Positions 54,331 to 63,145 of a stretch of DNA of 64,000 nucleotides are shown here, piece after piece (within the stretch, counting starts at the first letter, position 1; every line of letters begins with the position of its first letter). This DNA is from Zhuqueibacter pondensis (GTDB lineage: Bacteria; Zhuqueibacterota; Zhuqueibacteria; Zhuqueibacterales; Zhuqueibacteraceae). The position numbers and the translations under genes are program-made. The notes below the pieces were generated by a model. It worked only from the letters and a program-made list of their open reading frames with translations, had not been told where the DNA came from and searched no databases. Where the stretch lies: the NCBI GenBank assembly GCA_034505955.1, contig JAPDQK010000007.1:62001-126000 (forward strand). The letters run 5' to 3'.

Positions 54331-55921
54331 TTCGGTGCGTAAGATTTATATCAAACGTTAATTTATTTTTGATTTGCGCCAGGATCTCACGATCCTCTTT
54401 GTCAAGACAAAATAAAATTGTACCGGCCATATAACTCGCCATGAAGACCCATATTTGCATCCAAACGCCAATCGGTGCCGTCAACCAAGTTATCATGACT
54501 GTCACCATGCACACCGCAATAAGCCTGAGGCTCAAAAGCGAGTAAGGGAAAACACCCAAAATTTTATGCAACAACACCAGGCGCGCGAGGTTGAGCAAAA
54601 CCATCGCGATGCCAGTGCCCACAGCAGCGCCAATGGCGCCGTAGGGTGGGATGAGCATGACATTGAGAGCGATCATCACCATCGCGGCCAGAGAGAGGCA
54701 GATCATCTCAAATTTTTCCCGGCCCACCATCATCAGAAATTGCCCGGCTGATCCGACTCCGGCGTCAACGAGTGAAGCGAGGGCAATAATAACCAAAACC
54801 GGCGCACCACTGGCAAACTCCGGGCCGAAGAGGCGCAAGATTTGTCCCGCAAACAGGCAACAAGCGAGACAAATCGGTGCGGTAACGAGCAGAGACCATC
54901 TCACGATCATGCGGTAATACCGCACCAGCCCTTCGCGATCACCGGTGGCATGCGCTTCTGCAATCACGGTGCTGAACATCGGAACGAAGGAGCCCATGGC
55001 CACGGTCTGAAAATCGGCCACGCGAAATGCGGCATGATAAATGCCGACTTGTGAAAGCGTCGTCAATGCGCCAATCAGCAACCGGTCCACCTGATTCATC
55101 GCGATATCGGAGAAGCGTGCGATCCAAACCGACCGTGCTGATTTGAGCACTTCGCGGGGCCGTAATCGGGAACGTTCATCCGGTGCCGGGACTGGTACTC
55201 GTCGCCACAGTCTCCACACGCCAATGAGCATGGTGATGAAAATGCTGACATACAACGCTGCCAGGGCCAATTGAATCGTCAGCGCTGTGAAGCAGACAAT
55301 CGCGGTTACGATCACCATCAGCATCACCGGCAACAACAAATTGCGATAGACGGTTTCTGCTGCGATGTCACGAAAGCCGCGCAGCACGAAGGGAATCCAT
55401 CCCATCACCACCATGCCGGGCAGGGCGATGGCAACGCCGAACAAGTATGGAGCGATCTCGGGTTTATTCAACCAGTGTTCGGCAATCTGCTGCCGGAACC
55501 AATATAGGCTCAGACCGGCAATTACTGTCACGACGCCCATCACCATGAGCGCGAGACGAATGAGGTCACGAATCTCAGCCGGCCGGCGATTCGCTCTGGC
55601 AATGGCAATATAGCGCACCGTCGTTTGAGTGAATCCGCCGTGGCAAATCGAACTGAGAAAATACAGAATGGCATTGCAGTAGGTATAAGTGCCAAACGCG
55701 TGCAAACCCAGTAAATTAGAAAGAACAACCTGCATTAAAAAATTCAAACCACGCCCGAGAATGGTGCCAACCAGGACAATGCCGCTGCTCCGCATCAAAG
55801 TCGTCGATTTGACTTTTACCGCGGCAGCACCACCAGTCGGCGCATCTTGAACGCTGTTATCACCGGACCATGCCGCTTTGACCGTGGGCGCTGTTTTAGT
55901 CGAAGCTTGCACCTGGCTCAC
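54317..55921 (-). CDS. Wzx-type oligosaccharide flippase
   Basis: 534 residues, GTG start. About fourteen membrane helices; the first is at 'SGIVLVGTILGRGLNFLMQVVLSNLLGLHAFGTYTYCNAILYFL', a typical start of MATE/polysaccharide transport (PST) proteins. A soluble N-terminal stretch of about 40 residues (Ala/Thr/Lys rich) precedes it, so a later start at 'MRSSGIV' is possible. Flips lipid-linked repeat units to the periplasm for the Wzy-like polymerase of this locus. Overlaps the downstream phosphodiesterase gene by 14 nt. Confidence 0.92.
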   Translation of the reverse strand: MSQVQASTKTAPTVKAAWSGDNSVQDAPTGGAAAVKVKSTTLMRSSGIVLVGTILGRGLNFLMQVVLSNLLGLHAFGTYTYCNAILYFLSSICHGGFTQTTVRYIAIARANRRPAEIRDLIRLALMVMGVVTVIAGLSLYWFRQQIAEHWLNKPEIAPYLFGVAIALPGMVVMGWIPFVLRGFRDIAAETVYRNLLLPVMLMVIVTAIVCFTALTIQLALAALYVSIFITMLIGVWRLWRRVPVPAPDERSRLRPREVLKSARSVWIARFSDIAMNQVDRLLIGALTTLSQVGIYHAAFRVADFQTVAMGSFVPMFSTVIAEAHATGDREGLVRYYRMIVRWSLLVTAPICLACCLFAGQILRLFGPEFASGAPVLVIIALASLVDAGVGSAGQFLMMVGREKFEMICLSLAAMVMIALNVMLIPPYGAIGAAVGTGIAMVLLNLARLVLLHKILGVFPYSLLSLRLIAVCMVTVMITWLTAPIGVWMQIWVFMASYMAGTILFCLDKEDREILAQIKNKLTFDINLTHRNDCE

Positions 55922-56147
55922 TCAAATCTGGCTTGTGCATTCCTCGCGCCGTCTGTTTCGCATTTCTGTATGTTGACGAGTAGAAAAATGCCCTCGAGGT
56001 TCGTAGCATATTTTTTCCTGCAAAGACAACTAAAAACAGGCGGAATCAATCTCGGCCTTTGAAAACGAAACGTTTTTTGATTCCTTCGTCTGTAACGAGA
56101 CTTTTTCAAAATTTTGTTCAGCATGGCATGCACCGCCCCAGCCACCA

Positions 56148-57131
56148 TTACAAGCGGCGGTCTGCCTCCTCTTTGTTGGCAATGTACCAGGCGATCGTCT
56201 TTTCGAGACCGGCGCGTAGAGAGGTCGGCGGCTGCCAATTCAACACCCGATGCATCTTGGTGATGTCGAGAATTTTTTTCATTTGGCCATCCGGCTTACT
56301 GGCGTTCCACCGAATCGTGCCGTGGTAATCAACGACTTGCATGATCGTCTCGGCAAGCTCTCGAATGCTGGTTCCCGCACCGGTCCCAATGTTCATCGGC
56401 TCAAGATCATCATACGTTTCCACGGCACGCAGAATGGCCTCGGCACAATCCTCCACATAAAGGAATTCACGGATGGGCCGGCCTGTGCCCCAGACTTCAA
56501 CTTCCGGCGACCCATTGAATTTTGCCTCGACAAACTTGCGAATGAGCGCGGCGACGACATGGGAACGATCCGGGTGAAACGTATCCCGCGGTCCGTACAA
56601 ATTGGTGAGAATCAAATGAATGCTGTTCAGTCCGTATTGTCTCTTGTAGGCGAATGCCTGAATGGCCATGATCTTTTTGGTCATGCCATAATTCACCACC
56701 GTCTCGTGTGGCAGCCCATTCCACAAATCTTTTTCGGACAGCTCGTTTTCGAGATCGCCGGGATAGGAGCAGGCGGTACCAATCTGGACAAACTTTTCAA
56801 TGTCGTGCTGGCGTGCGGCTTCCATGAGATTGGCGCCCATGACGAGATTCTCGTAGTAGATGCGGCCCGGATAAAGCTGATTGATCCAGATGCCGCCATA
56901 ATAGGCGGCGCAGTGAATCACGATCTGAGGTTTGAAGGTCGCAAAGCATTCCCCGGCGGCTTCCAAATTGGTGAAATCAAACTGTTTTTTACGAGGCACA
57001 AAAAATTCACAGCCGGTGTTTTTCAAACGATCCACAATATGGCTGCCGAGAAAACCGGCACCACCGGTGACGAGGACACGTTTATTCTTCCAAAAACTCA
57101 AGGCACACTCCGTTATTGGTTGTTTTTGCAT
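56148..57131 (-). CDS. GDP-L-fucose synthase-like NAD(P)-dependent epimerase/reductase
   Basis: 327 residues from ATG at 57131. Rossmann motif 'RVLVTGGAGFLGSHIV', 'HCAAYYGGI', catalytic Tyr/Lys in 'VVNYGMTKK', and the family end 'VEVWGTGRPIREFLYVEDCAEAILRAVETY...MNIGTGAGTSIRELAETIMQVV...WNASKPDGQMKKILD', typical of Fcl/GDP-L-fucose synthase. Length compares with 321 for E. coli Fcl. No GDP-mannose 4,6-dehydratase (Gmd) gene lies in this window, so either it is elsewhere or the true substrate is a related nucleotide sugar. Confidence 0.88.
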   Translation of the reverse strand: MQKQPITECALSFWKNKRVLVTGGAGFLGSHIVDRLKNTGCEFFVPRKKQFDFTNLEAAGECFATFKPQIVIHCAAYYGGIWINQLYPGRIYYENLVMGANLMEAARQHDIEKFVQIGTACSYPGDLENELSEKDLWNGLPHETVVNYGMTKKIMAIQAFAYKRQYGLNSIHLILTNLYGPRDTFHPDRSHVVAALIRKFVEAKFNGSPEVEVWGTGRPIREFLYVEDCAEAILRAVETYDDLEPMNIGTGAGTSIRELAETIMQVVDYHGTIRWNASKPDGQMKKILDITKMHRVLNWQPPTSLRAGLEKTIAWYIANKEEADRRL

Positions 57132-57218
57132 TGACCGCTGCAATGATTTATCATGGACAGCGCAAGGGCACGGTGAATTCGATTTCCATTTGAATTCCTG
57201 CACGCTTGGACCCGAGGT

Positions 57219-58178
57219 TCATTGATAGCCGAACCGATGATTCAGCCATTGGGCCAGCAGTTTGAAAGTCAGCAAGCGTCTTCTGGAAAGTTCGGTTCGC
57301 CAGGTTTCATCCAGACGAATCACCAAGTCTTTTTGAAAGCGCCAGCGACTGCCGGAAATGTTGTGGTGAGGAACCTGGGCACCTTTCAACATACCTGGGC
57401 AATAATCGATTTGTAAAAAATCACACAGTCGTTGAATCGTTGCGACCGGAGCTGCTGCAAATTCCTCATATTTGATCTGGCAAGACCAGGTCGCGGGCAG
57501 CAATTTGCGGAGGCGAGATGACAAGGTATTCATCAAAATCCAGCGATAAGAGGCGCGCCAGGCATTGAGCGGCAGCATCCATTTGTCATCACCTTGTGCG
57601 GACATTTTCATGCGCTTACTCGTGGAGTTCAAAAAAGCACGCCCGTCCCGGACGAGATGGATGATTTTGACGTTGAAATAACCGGACAAGCACAGGTAAA
57701 ACAAACGCAAAGGATTTTTGGAGGAATCCAGTACGATCGGTTTTCCGGAGACATCACGCACCGCTTTAAAAAGCTGATAGCTGGCCCAGCTATACTGTTG
57801 AATACTTTCCTGCGACAGGAGCCGTAATCCGGTGTAAATCTGTAACGACGCAAACAGTTTCTGCAGAGGGTCGGATACCGGCGAGACAGCGACCTGAATC
57901 TGCTGCTGTCGCAAGTGTGTCATGACGGCTCGCCAAAATTCACAAGTATCAAAGGGAGCGCCGCAGGTACAAGTGAAATTATTCGCCTGCCAGCGGCCGT
58001 GATACCAAACTTCACCAATACTGATGATGGCCGGGTGCGAGCCCAGCACCAAATCCAAAAGTGTCGATCCGCTGCGACCACAACCGACAATGTAGATGAG
58101 ATCAATCTTTTCTTGTGGCGACACCACCGGCCGCGAAACAGGCGGGGCGGGCAGCCCAACGCGCCAATCCTTAAACAT
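57219..58178 (-). CDS. Sulfotransferase domain protein 2
   Basis: 319 residues from ATG at 58178 (ATG at 58217 would overlap the SDR gene more). 5'-PSB loop 'IYIVGCGRSGSTLLDLVLGSHP' near residue 30 and 'VKIIHLVRDGRAFLNSTSKRM' as the 3'-phosphate segment are typical of the Sulfotransfer_3/heparan-type group. 'CTCGAPFDTCEFW' is a Cys cluster common in this group. Overlaps the end of the SDR gene by 8 nt. Probably transfers sulfate from PAPS to a glycan. Confidence 0.88.
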   Translation of the reverse strand: MFKDWRVGLPAPPVSRPVVSPQEKIDLIYIVGCGRSGSTLLDLVLGSHPAIISIGEVWYHGRWQANNFTCTCGAPFDTCEFWRAVMTHLRQQQIQVAVSPVSDPLQKLFASLQIYTGLRLLSQESIQQYSWASYQLFKAVRDVSGKPIVLDSSKNPLRLFYLCLSGYFNVKIIHLVRDGRAFLNSTSKRMKMSAQGDDKWMLPLNAWRASYRWILMNTLSSRLRKLLPATWSCQIKYEEFAAAPVATIQRLCDFLQIDYCPGMLKGAQVPHHNISGSRWRFQKDLVIRLDETWRTELSRRRLLTFKLLAQWLNHRFGYQ

Positions 58179-59100
58179 TCGAGTACGGATTTTTGATGTC
58201 AATGACTTGATAAGCATTGATCAACTCGTCAATCCCCTGTTCCACCGAGATGGTGGTTTGAAAACCCGCGCGATTAATCTTTTGATAGGAAACCTGGTAG
58301 TTACGTTGATCTTCATCCTTGCCGACGTCGGCATAATGAAGATAAAAATCCACCCGTTCCCGGACGAGACTGGCAATGGCCTCTTTGCTATAATTCATAC
58401 TCTCGGAGCCGACGTTATACACGTTGTCGATCATGCGGTCAATATTCTCCAACGCAAACATGAAGCTGCGGGCCATGTCGATGACGTGAATGAAGGTGCG
58501 CTTGAAGGTCTTCTCGTAAACGATGAGATTGCGCACTTTGACGGCCTGGTAAACAAAATCATTGATGAGCAAATCCAGGCGCATCCGGGGTGAAACGCCG
58601 AAAGCGGTCGCAAAACGGTAACAAATGACGTTGCCGCTCTGCAAGAGATGCTGCTCGGCCTTGGTCTTGGTGGTGCCGTAAATGGTGAGGGGGTTGAGGG
58701 GCGTCTCTTCCGTGCACAACTCACCAATCAGCGCGCCATAGTTGGAACCGGTGGAGGCAAAAATAATCGGCTGATGGCGGTCGCGATTTTTCTCCAGAAT
58801 TCTTGTGCCAAAATAATTGACTTCATGCGCCAGCTGTTCATTCTTCTTGCATGCCGGATAACCGACAATCGCCGCCAGATGAATGATGGCATCAATACTT
58901 TTCGTGGCACGCCGTACCGCGTGCTCATCAAGAATATCGCCTCTGAGGAATTCGAAGTGCGGGTGGCTGAAAAATGGCAGCAGACTCTGGCCGCCATACA
59001 TCAAATTATCGAACACCCGGACGTGATGGCCGGAAGCCAGCAGCCGGGGAACGAGCACAGAGCCGACGTATCCTGCACCGCCGGTAACGAGCAATTTCAT
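58171..59100 (-). CDS. NAD-dependent epimerase/dehydratase (extended SDR)
   Basis: 309 residues. Rossmann motif 'KLLVTGGAGYVGSVLVPRLL', 'RVFDNLMYGG', 'IIHLAAIVGYP', Ser region 'FASTGSNYG', and catalytic 'TIYGTTKTKAEQ' (Y-x3-K). C-terminal 'YVEK/RTFIHVIDMARSFMFALE'-type substrate segments follow. Sugar-nucleotide epimerase or dehydratase; exact substrate not predictable. Next to two sulfotransferase genes. Confidence 0.88.
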   Translation of the reverse strand: MKLLVTGGAGYVGSVLVPRLLASGHHVRVFDNLMYGGQSLLPFFSHPHFEFLRGDILDEHAVRRATKSIDAIIHLAAIVGYPACKKNEQLAHEVNYFGTRILEKNRDRHQPIIFASTGSNYGALIGELCTEETPLNPLTIYGTTKTKAEQHLLQSGNVICYRFATAFGVSPRMRLDLLINDFVYQAVKVRNLIVYEKTFKRTFIHVIDMARSFMFALENIDRMIDNVYNVGSESMNYSKEAIASLVRERVDFYLHYADVGKDEDQRNYQVSYQKINRAGFQTTISVEQGIDELINAYQVIDIKNPYSNV

Positions 59101-59335
59101 GGTTGCGGTCTCCTGTGATGTGATGTGCGTCCGCCTGACGCAGTATCCGAATGGTACTCCATGTGCATTGTCCTGTCTTTGCTACCCGCCTCACACCAAG
59201 GCCACCCCACCCATGTCTGCCGATACTGGCAGATGCGTTATCTTCAAAATCGTTTGTGTCAAACCGCCATCCCAAAACTCCCTGTGCTTGCGTCTGTCCC
59301 CTGACCCGAATGAATGGCAACATTTCTCCAGGAAG

Positions 59336-60055
59336 TCATGGTCTGCCGGACATCACTTGCAACTGGGCCTGTTGCAGCAATTCGCTGTCTTCAGCAGTCA
59401 AATGATTCCGCCAATCGCCCGCCACACCACGACGGAAGAAGCTCTTGTTGTCTTCGTTGCCTCTCGTTCTGCCACCGGTCATGTTTTCAAACCGGAAGGT
59501 TTGCAGCGCTTCCCTGACCATTTCGGGAGCAGGATGCAAACCGAGGGATTGCAAGCATCGCGCAAGATACCCTTCGCCTTCGGCGAGCAAATTTTCATAA
59601 TGCATGATCGCGCCAGCATGCTGCTGCCAGGCTCGCACGTGCCTTTTCCAATCGGCAATAAACCATTTTATTTGCCGTTTTCTGCCCAGCCAGCGCAGCA
59701 CTTTATGCTTGATTTGATTTCTCAACGTCGGTGCCACATGCGCGATATAGTAGGAATAACTCACAAAAACATCGCGCGGGTCACGTTGAATGTAAAGAAC
59801 GATTCCATTAGCGAAGGGGACTTGCTGCGGCAGTTTGTGCGTCTTTTGCACGGCATAATAGGCCTCGGGTGATTCCCGGTCACGACGACCCCGCAACGCC
59901 CGGTCAACCCATTCCTGCTTCGGTCGCTTTCCCGGTGCATCGAAATCAAAAAACGGAAGGTTCAGCACATAAGAACAAAGATAACTGACCCAGGTATTGC
60001 CGCTTCTCGGATATCCGACCACCCATATGGAAGGTTTTTCCATAACAGCGTTCAT
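59336..60055 (-). CDS. Sulfotransferase domain protein 3
   Basis: 239 residues from ATG at 60055. 5'-PSB loop 'SIWVVGYPRSGNTWVSYLCSYVL' and 3'-PB segment 'VLYIQRDPRDVFVSYSYYI' are clear, and 'FRRGVAGDWRNHLTAED' is the C-terminal RKGxxGDW-like motif. It fits the Sulfotransfer_1 family. 28 bp after gene 4 of the group. A 235-bp space without visible features separates it from the SDR gene downstream. Confidence 0.87.
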   Translation of the reverse strand: MNAVMEKPSIWVVGYPRSGNTWVSYLCSYVLNLPFFDFDAPGKRPKQEWVDRALRGRRDRESPEAYYAVQKTHKLPQQVPFANGIVLYIQRDPRDVFVSYSYYIAHVAPTLRNQIKHKVLRWLGRKRQIKWFIADWKRHVRAWQQHAGAIMHYENLLAEGEGYLARCLQSLGLHPAPEMVREALQTFRFENMTGGRTRGNEDNKSFFRRGVAGDWRNHLTAEDSELLQQAQLQVMSGRP

Positions 60056-60083
60056 CGGTTGTCCGCCTTTGTCATTAAATTCG

Positions 60084-60656
60084 CTACTTTCTCTGCCGAT
60101 ACAGCGTTTGGTCCACAACGCCAATCATTTTATCGACATCGAGCTGGTTCGCCAAAAAGCTGCTGATCCTTGTTGCCTGCTCCCAAGGATTTGCCAGGAC
60201 CTCGCTATAGTGCACGTAAATAACCGCCATGTTCGGTTGTTGGGCCAACCAAGCTTCGATTTCCTCCAGATGCCTACTGAACAAATCTTTCAGTTTTTCG
60301 TCGTCAATGGTGTCGACTGGCTTGCCTTTTCTGATCAGCATTTGCCTCTGAGAAGCCAGGATTTCTTCCATCTTGCGACGCATAAAAATGATTTTATAGT
60401 TGTAATCCGGCGGCAGATGTCTGAGTAATTCCGACACCATTTTGATGGCCTTGCCTTTTGTTTCCACCAACCAGGATTTGTCATGCGGAATTTGCTTGAC
60501 TTTTTCAAATTCATAATAGCCTTTGGGGTTATCCTCATCGGCAGCGCGAATATTGTCGGTTACGACCGGCATTCCGCCGGCTGCCAACATTCTCATCATC
60601 ATGGAGGTGCCGGAGCGTGGCAAGCCTGAAACAATAGTGACGATATCCTTTTCCAT
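60084..60656 (-). CDS. Sulfotransferase-like P-loop protein 4
   Basis: 190 residues from ATG at 60656; a TTG at 60707 overlapping the wzc-like stop would give 207. P-loop 'TIVSGLPRSGTSMMMRMLAAGGMP' and a later 'YKIIFMRRKMEEILASQRQMLI' suggest the PAPS-dependent sulfotransferase fold; this short family often sits beside polysaccharide kinases. The C-terminal PAPS motif is less clear than in the other three, so sulfotransferase activity is likely but not certain. 47 bp after the Wzc-like gene. Confidence 0.75.
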   Translation of the reverse strand: MEKDIVTIVSGLPRSGTSMMMRMLAAGGMPVVTDNIRAADEDNPKGYYEFEKVKQIPHDKSWLVETKGKAIKMVSELLRHLPPDYNYKIIFMRRKMEEILASQRQMLIRKGKPVDTIDDEKLKDLFSRHLEEIEAWLAQQPNMAVIYVHYSEVLANPWEQATRISSFLANQLDVDKMIGVVDQTLYRQRK

Positions 60657-60703
60657 TTGGTATGACAATCTGAATTCGTATCTGGCGGAAGAATCTTTCA
60701 GTT

Positions 60704-63043
60704 TCAATATGCCCGCGCACGTTTTTTAGTCTTGCGCTTTCTCTCGCCGTCTTTGCCGTAGTAATAGTAGTGATAGTAGTAGTAATAACTGCCATACATG
60801 CTTTCCACGCGCACGCCATTCAACAACGCACCGAGAACACGCGTTTTGACATTGGTCAACAGGGTGTGCGCCCGAAATGCAGCTTCGCGGTCGGTTTGTC
60901 CGGATTTGATGACAATGATGACGCCATCGAGCTGGGAGCTGAGCACGGCCGCATCAGTGACTGCGATAATCGGCGGACTATCAAAGAGAATGATATCAAA
61001 TTTCTGCTTCATTTCTTCGAGCGCATTGTGCATCGCGGTTGAGCCCAGTAATTCCGAAGGGTTCGGTGGCAGGGTGCCGCAAGGCATGAGATAAAGATTT
61101 TCAATTTCCGTGTTCTGAACCGCCTCGTCAATGGTGGCGCGACCGACAAGCACATTGGAGAGTCCGACCCGGCGGTCAATATTGAAAATCGAATGCAAAA
61201 CCGGGCGCCGCAAATCCGAATCGATCAGCAGAACTTTGCTGCCCATCTGCGCCACGGTAATGGCCAGATTGGCCACCGAAGTCGACTTGCCTTCTCCGGG
61301 ACCCGGACTTGTTACTAACAGAGCTTTGAGCTCGCGATCAAGCTTGGTGTATTGAATGTTGGTGCGAAATGTGCGATACGCTTCGGAGATCGGTGATTTC
61401 GGTGCGAAATGGGTAATGAGACGCGATACCAGCCTTCTGGTCTCCGGATTATCCAAGATGCCATTTTTGCCGTTCATTGCCGATGGTAAAATTTTGATTC
61501 GCTTGATAGCCTCCTGCTCTTTGATCATGGGGATGGAGCCCAGTACCGGAATGCCGAGTTTTTCGACATCTTCGATCGTTCGGACCGAATTATCCATGTA
61601 CTCGAGTAAAAAGGTCAGCCCGATCCCGAGACCGAGGCCGACAATAAAACCGAGGAAAAGATTCAGTTTTTTGCGCGGACGGACCGGCTGTTTCGGCGGT
61701 CGCGCCGGGTCGATAATTCGCACCTGGCCGAGCTGTCCAACTTCGGTGATGCGGGATTCTTGATATTTCTCCTGCATCATCAGATAGATTTTTTCATCAG
61801 CCCGGGCCGCGCGCTCGAGCCGCGCCAGCTTCAGACTCTTTTCCGGCAGCGATTCCATCTGTTTGTCATAATCATGAACGATCCGCTTGAGCGCTTCGAC
61901 CTTCGGTTGCAGCGCTTGCAGGTTGGCCTCAATCTCAATTTTACGCGCCACTAAATTTTCGCTGAGCGCCACCGGATCCAAAACTTCAACGGCTGCCAGC
62001 TTGGCAATTTCTTCTTGAAGCTGTTTTTTCAGCAAATTGATCTGCTCCTCGTATTTACGCACCTGCGGATCGTCGTCGCGATAAACGCCTGCATTGATCA
62101 AGCTGGCAATATAGCTCGTGCGCTTGCCTTCAAGTTCGCCGATTTGTCTTTTCAGCCCCTCGAAGTACGGGGTCACCGAAATATTGTTGAGATCAAAATT
62201 CTTCTTGCTGCGGTCGAGCTGCTCATTGATGTATTTGAGACGCTCACGGTTGGAGTTGTATTCAGTAAGGGCGGCATTGTAAAGACCTTCAAATTCCGCG
62301 ACATTCTTGATGAGCTCCTCCGTCTCATGCGGCAAGGCCACCACTTTTTCGTTTTCCTGGAAGTTTTTTAGTGCTTCTTCAGATTCCGTCAACTGATTCT
62401 GCACGATTCGGAGTTGCTCGTCGAGGAAGTTCTTGACTTGGCGTACCTCTTCCTGGCTTTCGAGCCGATTTTTTTCACTATAGGCGGTGGCGAGGGTGTT
62501 GGCAATGAAAGTGGCTTCTTCCGGTGAGGCACCGGTCACCCGAATCTCGATCATATCGGTGTCCCGGATCGGCGTAATTGCCAACTGCGACTGAAAATCT
62601 TCGATAATATCTTCAATGGTATGTTGTTCCACCGTATCACTGCGCAATCCCACAAGATCGCGCACCCAATGACCCACGTCCGCCAGCAGTCCGACCGAAC
62701 GATCCTCATGCGGGTTCAAGAGCACCAACTTATTAGCCAGCTCGGAGGCTTGCAGGCGTTTCACCACGGTCTCTGCGAGAGTCCGGCTTTTCAAAATCTC
62801 GACCTGATTGTTGATCATGGTCTCTTTTTTCATGAAACTGCCGATGTCGAAAATGGTTTGTTCCACTCCTTTATCTTCGATCATGAGTTTGGCAGTCGCC
62901 TCATATTCCGGCGTGGCGGTGAAAGTCACATAAACGGTTATTGCCATCACCAGCAGAAACGTCGTGGTAATAATCCAGCGGCCCCGGTAAAAAATGCGGA
63001 AATAATCCTTAAACGATACATGTCGCTCTTGCAACTCTTCCAT
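60704..63043 (-). CDS. Polysaccharide co-polymerase / BY-type tyrosine autokinase (Wzc-like)
   Basis: 779 residues. Wzz domain with membrane helix 1 ('WIITTTFLLVMAITVYVTF'), long coiled coil (about 195-430), helix 2 ('LNLFLGFIVGLGLGIGLTFLL'), then a fused kinase domain. Walker A 'SPGPGEGKSTSVANLA' lies near 580, Walker A' 'VLLIDSDLRRP' near 615, and Walker B 'DIILFDSPPII'. The C-terminal Tyr cluster at about 748-760 (nine Tyr around one His in 'GSYYYYYHYYYYG') is the autophosphorylation tail. Controls chain length and export of the polysaccharide. Immediately downstream of the SLBB export gene. Confidence 0.96.
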   Translation of the reverse strand: MEELQERHVSFKDYFRIFYRGRWIITTTFLLVMAITVYVTFTATPEYEATAKLMIEDKGVEQTIFDIGSFMKKETMINNQVEILKSRTLAETVVKRLQASELANKLVLLNPHEDRSVGLLADVGHWVRDLVGLRSDTVEQHTIEDIIEDFQSQLAITPIRDTDMIEIRVTGASPEEATFIANTLATAYSEKNRLESQEEVRQVKNFLDEQLRIVQNQLTESEEALKNFQENEKVVALPHETEELIKNVAEFEGLYNAALTEYNSNRERLKYINEQLDRSKKNFDLNNISVTPYFEGLKRQIGELEGKRTSYIASLINAGVYRDDDPQVRKYEEQINLLKKQLQEEIAKLAAVEVLDPVALSENLVARKIEIEANLQALQPKVEALKRIVHDYDKQMESLPEKSLKLARLERAARADEKIYLMMQEKYQESRITEVGQLGQVRIIDPARPPKQPVRPRKKLNLFLGFIVGLGLGIGLTFLLEYMDNSVRTIEDVEKLGIPVLGSIPMIKEQEAIKRIKILPSAMNGKNGILDNPETRRLVSRLITHFAPKSPISEAYRTFRTNIQYTKLDRELKALLVTSPGPGEGKSTSVANLAITVAQMGSKVLLIDSDLRRPVLHSIFNIDRRVGLSNVLVGRATIDEAVQNTEIENLYLMPCGTLPPNPSELLGSTAMHNALEEMKQKFDIILFDSPPIIAVTDAAVLSSQLDGVIIVIKSGQTDREAAFRAHTLLTNVKTRVLGALLNGVRVESMYGSYYYYYHYYYYGKDGERKRKTKKRARAY

Positions 63044-63145
63044 GGATGCTCTCTCTAACGGTATGTTGAAAAATCCTGAATTAGCGAGTTATCTGACCAG
63101 TGAGTTGTCGCCAAGACCATGCAGTCCAATATCCGAACCTAAGCC

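Noticed and set aside
60745..60800. Nine-Tyr run of the Wzc-like protein as a sequencing error or low-complexity artefact.
   Set aside because: A C-terminal Tyr cluster is the known autophosphorylation tail of BY-kinases and the frame continues normally after it.
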